Shown piece after piece: positions 1 through 5,469 of a stretch of 10,018 nucleotides of DNA. Both the position numbers and the translations under genes were made by a program. Every line of letters starts with the position of its first letter. Within the stretch, counting starts at the first letter, position 1. The stretch lies in the NCBI GenBank assembly GCA_950059165.1, contig CATLUC010000056.1, positions 1 to 10,018 of the forward strand. Direction: 5' to 3'. This stretch comes from an uncultured Clostridium sp. (GTDB taxonomy: Bacteria > Bacillota > Clostridia > TANB77 > CAG-508). The notes below the pieces were generated by a model. That model was given only the letters and a program-made list of their open reading frames with translations, had not been told where the DNA came from and did no database searches.

Positions 1-240
1 TATTCTATTTTCTGCTTCTTTTACAATTCCATCTGCTTCCTTTTTTGCTTCTACTAAAATTCGTTGTCTTTCCTCTTTTACCCATTTTGCTTGTTTTAGT
101 TCATCTGGAAGTTTTAGCCTAATTTCTTTTATTAAGTCTAATATTGCTTCCTTATCCACTACACCCTTTGAAGAAAATGGTAGATTTCTACTCGTTTCTA
201 ATAATTCCTCTAATGTTTCTAATAATGTAAATATTTCCAT
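1..240 (-). CDS. Coiled-coil ATP-synthase-subunit-B-like protein, N-terminal 80 residues (3' end outside window)
   Basis: The gene begins at ATG 238-240 and reads open to the window edge, giving 80 residues that start MEIFTLLETLEELLET. The visible part has a short hydrophobic N-terminal helix, a conserved-looking segment (LPFSSKGVVDKEAILDLI), then LPDELKQAKWVKEERQRIL and a charged helix rich in Lys, Glu and Ala, as in the stalk-like helices of ATP synthase B/E or V-type H subunits. Small proteins of this kind, usually labelled only 'ATPase', commonly sit beside rsmD in Clostridia (recalled family knowledge). No nucleotide-binding motif is visible, so a true ATPase function is not supported. 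The start is three bases after the rsmD stop, and an AAAGGGG ribosome binding site (247-253) lies inside the rsmD end, suggesting translational coupling. Confidence 0.72.
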   Translation of the reverse strand, partial: MEIFTLLETLEELLETSRNLPFSSKGVVDKEAILDLIKEIRLKLPDELKQAKWVKEERQRILVEAKKEADGIVKEAENRI

Positions 241-243
241 GGT

Positions 244-804
244 TTACCCCTTTCTTTTTGGTTTTAAGAAGATAAGATGTGCTCTTCCATATTTTCTTTC
301 ATCTGTAATTTCTACTTCTATATCTTTTAATTGTTCTGTTAATTTTTCTTGCATATCTGTTTCAATTACTATTATACTATCTTCATTAATTAATTTTTTG
401 TCTAACATGGTTTTTACAGCTTTGATAGCAAAGTCTGTTTTATATGGTGGGTCAATAAATGTAATTGTTGGCTTTTCTTCTAGTTCATTTTTTAATAATT
501 CTTCAAAATCCATTTTATATACTTTTGTTTGTTCTTCTGAATGTGTCTTTTCTATATTTTTTTTAATTATTTGAATTGCTTGTTTTGAATTGTCACAAAG
601 GATTGCTTTTTTTGCTCCTCTACTTACTGCTTCTATTCCACAAGCTCCACTTCCTGAAAACAAATCTAAAAAAGTACTTCCTTGTATTTTTAATTGGAGA
701 ATATTAAATAAAGATTCTCTTACTCTGTCTAAAGTTGGTCTTGTATTTTCTCCTTCTAAAGTATATAGTTTTGTTCCTTTTGCTTTTCCACCTATTATTC
801 TCAT
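244..804 (-). CDS. rsmD: 16S rRNA (guanine(966)-N(2))-methyltransferase RsmD
   Basis: This 186-residue protein has the full set of RsmD marks. It opens with MRIIGGKAKG, followed by RPTLDRVRESLFNIL (residues 22-36), the SAM-binding motif I FLDLFSGSGACGIEA (45-59) and the catalytic N-methyltransferase motif DPPY (118-121). The family methylates N2 of G966 in 16S rRNA (E. coli numbering) during 30S assembly in the cytoplasm, using S-adenosylmethionine. The length is normal and no key residue is missing. The start ATG (802-804) has AGAAAGG at 811-817 as ribosome binding site. It is the first gene after the divIVA terminator and has its own promoter (829-856). In many Firmicutes rsmD is followed by coaD; here a coiled-coil gene comes next, three bases downstream. 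Confidence 0.95.
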   Translation of the reverse strand: MRIIGGKAKGTKLYTLEGENTRPTLDRVRESLFNILQLKIQGSTFLDLFSGSGACGIEAVSRGAKKAILCDNSKQAIQIIKKNIEKTHSEEQTKVYKMDFEELLKNELEEKPTITFIDPPYKTDFAIKAVKTMLDKKLINEDSIIVIETDMQEKLTEQLKDIEVEITDERKYGRAHLIFLKPKRKG

Positions 805-828
805 ATTTTGCCTTTCTTTGATACTATT

Positions 829-856
829 ATTTTATTCTTTTTTTTTATAATGTCAA
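829..856 (-). promoter_or_regulatory. Sigma-A-type promoter of rsmD
   Basis: On the minus strand a perfect -35 TTGACA (plus 851-856) is separated by 16 bases, mostly an A9 tract, from a -10 TAAAAT (plus 829-834). This leaves a short 5' leader ahead of the rsmD ATG at 804. An inverted repeat, AAATGTA-3-TACATTT (plus 869-885), lies 12 bases upstream of the -35 and could be an operator; that role is inference. Confidence 0.65.
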
Positions 857-927
857 TACTATTTACACAAATGTAACATACATTTAACAGTTCTGTAATA
901 TACCCCCTAGATTGTAACATATTTCTT

Positions 928-976
928 CAAAAAAAGATGTATTTCTCGACTCAAGTCTTAAAAAAATACATCTTTT
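928..976 (-). terminator. Rho-independent terminator of the sepF-divIVA unit
   Basis: A perfect 13-base stem is formed by plus 932-944 (AAAAGATGTATTT) and 964-976 (AAATACATCTTTT). Read on the minus strand it starts five bases after the divIVA stop and runs into seven U (plus 929-935), with the last four also inside the stem. The 19-base loop contains a further small palindrome, GACT-TG-AGTC. The stem is AT-rich, as expected in this genome. Confidence 0.8.
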
Positions 977-980
977 ATCT

Positions 981-1436
981 TTAGTTATCTTCTTTGTTTA
1001 TATCTTTTAGTAATTCTAATTGTGATATTAATAAAGCTTCCATTTTTGCTTTGTATATATCAAATTGTTTTTTTACGTCCTCTAATTCTTTTCTTTTAGC
1101 TATAATTTCATTATCTAAATCATTTACTTGTTTTTGAGCATTTGCTTTAGCATCATTTACAATTTGGTCAGCTTGTTGTTGTGCTACTTTTTTTACATCC
1201 TCAGCTGTAGTTTGAGCCATTAACAAAGTACTTTGCAACGTTTGTTCAATTGCTTTATAGTGTTCTAGATTTTGTGTCAATTCATCTACTTTTGATTTTA
1301 ATTCTGTTGCTTCTTTATAATTTTTTGTATAATCTGATGTTAAATCATCTAAAAAGTCATCTACTTCTTCTACACTATATCCATTCATCATTTGTTTTGA
1401 AAACTTTTTGTTTTCTATATCTAGTGGTGTTATCAT
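981..1436 (-). CDS. divIVA: DivIVA-domain cell-division/polarity protein
   Basis: This 151-residue protein begins MITPLDIENKKFSKQMMNGYS, the lipid-binding N-terminal signature of the DivIVA/GpsB family, then VEEVDDFLDDL (residues 23-33 or so). A long coiled coil follows to the C-terminus (about 40-145), rich in Gln, Ala, Lys and Glu. DivIVA proteins assemble on negatively curved membrane at poles and septa and recruit partners there. I chose ATG 1434-1436 because family members start at this motif and AAGGAGGG lies at 1447-1454. An in-frame TTG at 1503-1505 with its own AGGAGG would add 23 residues (MKKIWNKKSFQTELL...), but that extension does not look like the family. The gene follows sepF, as in the Firmicutes ylm-divIVA cluster, though ylmG and ylmH are absent between them. 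A terminator follows. Confidence 0.88.
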   Translation of the reverse strand: MITPLDIENKKFSKQMMNGYSVEEVDDFLDDLTSDYTKNYKEATELKSKVDELTQNLEHYKAIEQTLQSTLLMAQTTAEDVKKVAQQQADQIVNDAKANAQKQVNDLDNEIIAKRKELEDVKKQFDIYKAKMEALLISQLELLKDINKEDN

Positions 1437-1469
1437 TTCCTTTTTTCCCTCCTTAAGGCACAACAACTC

Positions 1470-1508
1470 AGTTTGAAAACTTTTTTTATTCCAAATTTTT
1501 TTCAAACT
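1470..1508 (-). promoter_or_regulatory. Hairpin in the divIVA 5' leader, overlapping an alternative TTG start
   Basis: Plus 1470-1479 (AGTTTGAAAA) and 1499-1508 (TTTTCAAACT) are perfect 10-base inverted repeats separated by 19 bases in the sepF-divIVA gap. In the mRNA the stem would enclose the TTG at 1503-1505 and lie just upstream of the divIVA ribosome binding site. No U-tract follows, so it is not a terminator. It could be a stabilising or translation-tuning structure; the function is inferred. Confidence 0.4.
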
Positions 1509-1531
1509 TATCCTCCTTAGCTAAGATTTCC

Positions 1532-2011
1532 TTAGTTTACTCCATTATTTTTTAACCATGAAACAGAAAGTTTACTTTTCATTTCTTCTCTCGCCATTTC
1601 ATTTGTAATTTCATAATTTGATGGTGCTACTAAAAAGATAGAGTTAGATATTTTTTGAATATATCCATCTAAAGCGTAAACTCCACCACTAATAAAGTCA
1701 ACAATTCTTCTTGCAACATCTTTATTTACATATTCTAAATTAACAATTACAGATTTTTTTTCTTTTAAAAATGCACAAATTTCATCTGATTGTTCAAATG
1801 TAGTAGGTTGTGAAATTACCATTTGAATAGCATTAGCTGCTTGTGGCATACTAACTACTTTATTTTTATTTCTTCCAAATAATTTTCTATCTTCGACAAT
1901 TTCTTCTTCTTCATCTTCGTAATCATATACGTTTTCATCTTCATATTCTTCCTCTTCTTGTGTGTCCATTCCAAATAGCCCCCATACTTTTTCCATTAAT
2001 GCTCCTGACAT
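1532..2011 (-). CDS. sepF: Cell division protein SepF
   Basis: This 159-residue protein has the SepF layout. A short amphipathic N-terminal helix (MSGALMEKVWGLFGM, 1-15) is the membrane anchor of the family. An acidic, disordered linker packed with Glu, Asp and Tyr (16-42) follows, and then the globular SepF domain (about 53-152). That domain carries VVSMPQ, the segment KKSVIVNLEYVNKDVARRIV (85-104) and the signature DFISGGVYALDG (105-116). SepF bundles FtsZ filaments and tethers the Z-ring to the membrane. The start ATG (2009-2011) has a strong AGGAGG site eight bases away. An internal Met6 is possible but would shorten the anchor helix. It has its own promoter and is co-directional with divIVA, probably on one transcript. 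Confidence 0.95.
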   Translation of the reverse strand: MSGALMEKVWGLFGMDTQEEEEYEDENVYDYEDEEEEIVEDRKLFGRNKNKVVSMPQAANAIQMVISQPTTFEQSDEICAFLKEKKSVIVNLEYVNKDVARRIVDFISGGVYALDGYIQKISNSIFLVAPSNYEITNEMAREEMKSKLSVSWLKNNGVN

Positions 2012-2053
2012 AAAAAAACCTCCTAAATTTACTTCCTTTGTTTTATTTCTTCT

Positions 2054-2082
2054 AGTATCTACTTTTTTTGCGTTCTTGTCAA
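2054..2082 (-). promoter_or_regulatory. Sigma-A-type promoter of sepF-divIVA
   Basis: On the minus strand TTGACA (plus 2077-2082) and GATACT (plus 2054-2059) are 17 bases apart, close to the sigma-A consensus. A leader of roughly 35-40 bases containing AGGAGG precedes the sepF ATG at 2011. Confidence 0.7.
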
Positions 2083-2109
2083 TGCTTTTTATGAATGTTA
2101 TTGATTTTT

Positions 2110-2131
2110 AATATTTTTGTAATATTTTTGT
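2110..2131. repeat. Two-copy 11-base tandem repeat
   Basis: AATATTTTTGT occurs twice head to tail (2110-2120 and 2121-2131), between the HlyD-like stop and the sepF promoter. No hairpin terminator is visible in this 140-base gap. The repeat forms an A/T-tract array about 30 bases upstream of the -35, so an UP-element-like or DNA-bending role is possible but unproven. Confidence 0.5.
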
Positions 2132-2151
2132 AATACTTTTTACTGTATTTA

Positions 2152-3391
2152 TTATTCTAAATTATCTAAATTTGGATTTAGCAATATTTCATCATATATT
2201 GATACTTTTTTATATTTTGCAATTTCTTCATTTGAAAATCCTAATTCTTGTAATTCTTTTGTAGAATATGGCTCAACAATAGAATATTTTTCGCCTTTTC
2301 TTTTAACTTTTACTAATATTTTGCTTAAATATCCGAGCCCTGTTTCTAACAACATAATTCAATTCGTCTTGATTTATAATTGCTTGATTTGGAACTTTTA
2401 AACCAGAGTCATCCCACCAAATTAAGTCAAAAGAAATTTTGCGATAATTTATTAATTCTTCTATTTGTTTTTCTATTTTTAATATAATAACATAGTCATC
2501 ATCATTTTCTTTTATTAGATTTGTTATTTCTGCTGGTATTTCCACATTGCTAGACAATCTCACCTTTACTTTTTGTCCTATTTGTGCTTCTTTTACTTCT
2601 TCAGAAGATGATATTGTTGCAATATAACACGAGAAGTTATCAATTACTTTTCCACTTTCTTCATTTGTTGCAACTATTTTTCCTGTTTTTAAGTCTAGAT
2701 TTTCTAAATATTCTTTGCTTAAAGAACTAAAATTATTTGGTGTTAACACTTCTTCTAGCCCGTCAACTTTATAAGATACAATTCCACTAGTTGGTGCTTT
2801 TACATATTCTGCACCTGAGTTTAACTGACTTTCGTATTTTTTTCTTTCTTCAATTAACTGATTTAGATAAGAACCTTTTGGGCTAGATGTTCCTGCAATT
2901 TGTGCTTTTTTTGTGACTAGTTTATTAATTTCTTTTTTATATTCTGCAAGTTTTGTACTATCTGTAATTTTATTTATATCTGCTATTTTTTCATCAATTT
3001 GGTTTTCCAATAATTTCATATCAGAAGTAAGTAAACTGTTATCATTTAGCATAACCTCTTGAATTTTTATATCTAAATCCTCTATTTTTTTCTTTAAATT
3101 TTCTTCATTTGTACTATAATACCTAAATATGTTTTCATTCTTTCCAGCTCTTTCTCCTTCTGATTTAATTGGCACCATCCCGTTTTTATAATTTTCCCCT
3201 TTTACTACAGTTTCACTTCTAATAACATAACCTATGTCTGTTTCTTCTTGATATAGTTTTCCCTCTTCTATTGTAAAGACATTTGTTGGTTGCTTTACTA
3301 AAAGATATATGGCATAAGCAACATATATCAAAATTGCAGTTAATGCTATATATATAATTACCTTTTTTTTATTCTGATTTTCCTTTTTCAA
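2152..3391 (-). CDS. HlyD-like membrane-anchored adaptor protein, needing a +1 frameshift at 2335
   Basis: Read with one base skipped at 2335, this gene gives 412 residues: 352 before and 60 after the shift. It has a cytoplasmic Lys-rich start, one membrane helix (about 10-32), an external region with a coiled coil (about 95-190), a barrel-sandwich/lipoyl-like segment (VKAPTSGIVSYKVDGLEE, 197-214) and a beta-rich C-terminal part. This is the layout of HlyD-type periplasmic adaptor proteins of transporters, and similar genes sit near sepF in Clostridia (recalled). Without the shift the protein ends after ten aberrant residues (RIFKQNISKS) and loses the GYLSKILVKV... tail. The start is TTG (3389-3391) with AGAAAGGAAG at 3398-3407, since no ATG lies nearby. 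It follows miaA by 44 bases with no promoter seen. The substrate is unknown and no partner ATPase is in the window. It could also be a pseudogene or carry an assembly error. Confidence 0.75.
2332..2338 (-). other. Apparent +1 frameshift site at in-frame CGG (HlyD-like gene)
   Basis: The minus strand reads AGG GCT CGG ATA in the upstream frame. Skipping the C at plus 2335 gives AGG GCT GGA TAT, joining NRA to GYLSK. The CGG is in frame with the upstream part and is followed by A. GGG sits two bases before the CGG. Confidence 0.8.
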
Positions 3392-3435
3392 GCTAAACTT
3401 CCTTTCTAAAAAATATAATTAACTTTTATAACTAT

Positions 3436-4347
3436 TTACAGATTTTTCATAATAATACCTACATTTGTTGCTTTGTCTGCTTGTCCATCTAACCAAATTG
3501 TTTGCTTATTTTTTCTAAACCACGTCATTTGTCTTTTGCTATACCTTCTTGTATCTCTTTTTAGTTTTTCTATCATTTCTTGTTTTGTCAAATCCCCTGC
3601 TATATATTCAACTACCTCTTTATAACCAAGTCCTTGCATAGCTGTTGGAAATTTTTTATGTATTTGCAATATTTGTTTTACCTCTTCTATTAATCCATTT
3701 TCTATCATTACATCTACCCTGTAGTTTATTCTCTCATATAAGGCATCTCTTTCCCAGTTTAGTGCATATACTTGATATTCATATTTGGGAGGATTTTTCC
3801 TAGATTCTTTTTCTTGCTCTGTTTTGTTTTTTCCTGTTGCTTTATAAATTTCTAATATTCTAAGAATTCTTTTTTCATCATTTTGACTTATTTTTTCTAT
3901 TGCTCTTGGGTCTATTTTTTGAGCTTCTTCATATAGTTTTTCTAGCCCCTCTTTTTTAACTCTTTTTTCTAATTGTTCCCTATAGTCTTGGTCAAATTCT
4001 ATATCGGCATATTCAATTTCATAAATTAAGCTATCTATGTAAAGCCCTGTACCTCCAACTACAATTGGTACTTTTCCTTTTTTTATTATTTCTTCAATTG
4101 CTTTTTTTGCTTCTTTTTTGTAATCTGCTACACTATATCTTTCTTCTGGTGATACAAAGTCCATTAAATAATGTTTTATGCCTTCTTGCTCTTCTTTTGT
4201 TGGTTTTGCTGTTCCAATATCCATTTCTTTGTATATTTGCATGGAGTCAGCTGATACAATTTCACCATTTATTTTTTTTGCTAGTTCAATGGATAATCCT
4301 GTTTTTCTAGACGCTGTTGGTCCACATATTACAACTACTTTTTGCAT
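3436..4347 (-). CDS. miaA: tRNA dimethylallyltransferase MiaA, with Arg in the P-loop
   Basis: MiaA transfers a dimethylallyl group to N6 of A37 in tRNAs reading UNN codons, the first step towards ms2i6A. This 303-residue protein has the normal length and motifs: the P-loop (9-16), SADSMQIYKEMDIGTAKPT (32-50), PIVVGGTGLYIDSLIYE (94-110), PTAMQGLGYKE (234-244) and a C-terminal RRYSKRQMTWFRKNK (267-281). The P-loop is odd. It reads GPTASRKT where the family has GPTASGKT or similar, so the glycine before the catalytic Lys is Arg14 (AGA, plus 4306-4308, against GGA). AGA clearly means Arg elsewhere in the window, as in RsmD. This could be a point mutation, a base error or a tolerated change. The start ATG has a modest AGGA site. 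The gene follows the RelA/SpoT-like gene by 21 bases; mutL-miaA proximity is common in Firmicutes, but no hfq follows. Confidence 0.93.
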   Translation of the reverse strand: MQKVVVICGPTASRKTGLSIELAKKINGEIVSADSMQIYKEMDIGTAKPTKEEQEGIKHYLMDFVSPEERYSVADYKKEAKKAIEEIIKKGKVPIVVGGTGLYIDSLIYEIEYADIEFDQDYREQLEKRVKKEGLEKLYEEAQKIDPRAIEKISQNDEKRILRILEIYKATGKNKTEQEKESRKNPPKYEYQVYALNWERDALYERINYRVDVMIENGLIEEVKQILQIHKKFPTAMQGLGYKEVVEYIAGDLTKQEMIEKLKRDTRRYSKRQMTWFRKNKQTIWLDGQADKATNVGIIMKNL

Positions 4348-4368
4348 TCTATCACATCCTATTTTTAT

Positions 4369-4998
4369 TTATCTATCATCTTTGGTTTCACTTTCATCTG
4401 TTCTGTTTTTTGCAGTATTTGTTATGGATTTTCTTATTTCTTTATATTTCATTCTTTTGAAGTCATCATGTGTTTCCTCTCTAATTCTTATGTTTTCTTT
4501 ATCTGTAACTTGAATTTCATACCATACTTTACCCTTACTGTTATAATGTAATGAAATTCCTTCAAATCCTGTTTTCGATGTTTTTAATATCATCGAACCT
4601 TTATATTGTTGTAGTTTTTTGATTGAATCCTCATCTAAATATACAAGAAAGTTATATTCTATTTCATTTCTTTTTTTATTCATTATATCAGTTATTTGAC
4701 AAGCAACTTTCATACTATCTTCAAATTTTTTTACTTCTACTGTAATCCCAATAATATCTAATATATTATCTAAGATTTGTTCCTCTGATAAATGTTTTTG
4801 TTTATTTTTTAAATATTTTATTTTTTCTAAAATACTTTCTTTTCCTTTAATGCGATAACTAATATTTGAAATATCACCTGTTATATATTTCTTATTTTCT
4901 TCTAATGTTGCAATTATTTCTTCAGCTTGAATTTGTGCTAATTTTCTTTTTTCTTCAATTGCTTTCATCAATTGTATTGCATCCATATTTAATCTCAT
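4369..4998 (-). CDS. RelA/SpoT-like nucleotidyltransferase-fold protein, possibly degenerate
   Basis: The 209-residue protein resembles the synthetase domain of RelA/SpoT enzymes in motif order: SYRIKGKESILEKI (47-60, compare R-x-K-x3-SI-x2-K), DIIGITVEV (81-89, compare DIAGIRVI), GISLHY (147-152, compare GYQSLH) and YEIQVTD (160-166, compare EIQIRT), then a His and a YKE near 177-187. The metal-binding Asp (D81) and Glu (E161) equivalents seem kept, but the Arg of DIxGIR is Thr and the GYxSLH substrate segment is altered. Family members make (p)ppGpp or related products; whether this one is active is uncertain. An N-terminal helix (1-35) and a Lys/Glu/Arg-rich tail flank the domain. The ATG at 4998 abuts its AAGGGA site; Met5 (4986) is an alternative start. 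It lies in the mutL-miaA set, nine bases after the membrane-protein gene. Confidence 0.6.
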   Translation of the reverse strand: MRLNMDAIQLMKAIEEKRKLAQIQAEEIIATLEENKKYITGDISNISYRIKGKESILEKIKYLKNKQKHLSEEQILDNILDIIGITVEVKKFEDSMKVACQITDIMNKKRNEIEYNFLVYLDEDSIKKLQQYKGSMILKTSKTGFEGISLHYNSKGKVWYEIQVTDKENIRIREETHDDFKRMKYKEIRKSITNTAKNRTDESETKDDR

Positions 4999-5007
4999 TC
5001 CCTTAAT

Positions 5008-5442
5008 TTATTTTTCAATCATAGTTTGATATATTTTTAAAATTCCCTCTTGTGTATTTTTCATATAGCCACTTTCAAAAATAAGGCACATTACAAATAT
5101 TATACTTAAAATAATTATTTTTTTTGTCAATAATTCTTTCTCAATTTCATTTTCATTAATTTTATCTATCATTTTTGCTATTTGTGGCATAACAATCAAA
5201 CCATTAATTCCTGTAAAAATAGCTACCAGCATATTTTTAATACTGTTTTGTATGTTGTCATTTGGATAATTTATATTTCCTTTTGCTATTTGAAATACAA
5301 TAAGTGTAATCAAATACATCACAAAAATGCCAATTAAAATTATTGCTACTTTTTTTGGTTTCTCAATGTTTGCCAAGCTTTGCCAAGTCCAAGCAAATAA
5401 TACAAAATATATAACAATTGCTACTATAACAATAAATGCCAT
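5008..5442 (-). CDS. Small membrane protein, four predicted membrane segments, function unknown
   Basis: I do not recognise a named family. The 144-residue protein has hydrophobic segments at about 2-19, 32-53, 70-86 and 108-125. A WTWQSLANIEKPKK motif follows the first helix, a polar loop (KGNINYPNDN) lies between helices 2 and 3, and a charged helix (KMIDKINENEIEKELLTKK) precedes the last one. The final 20 residues are polar. It is probably an integral membrane protein. The start ATG has GAGAGGA about eight bases upstream. The gene lies 27 bases after mutL and nine before the RelA/SpoT-like gene, so it is probably co-transcribed with both; that gives no clear functional clue. Confidence 0.75.
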   Translation of the reverse strand: MAFIVIVAIVIYFVLFAWTWQSLANIEKPKKVAIILIGIFVMYLITLIVFQIAKGNINYPNDNIQNSIKNMLVAIFTGINGLIVMPQIAKMIDKINENEIEKELLTKKIIILSIIFVMCLIFESGYMKNTQEGILKIYQTMIEK

Positions 5443-5469
5443 TTATCTTTTCCTCTCTTGTCTCACTTT

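Noticed and set aside
2152..2355. A separate 67-residue gene at the end of the HlyD-like gene
   Set aside because: It has no ribosome binding site, it begins inside the upstream gene, and its sequence continues the HlyD-like protein after one skipped base.
4306..4308. AGA read as glycine, which would repair the MiaA P-loop
   Set aside because: AGA falls at conserved arginines elsewhere, for example RPTLDRVRES in RsmD, so it is read as Arg.
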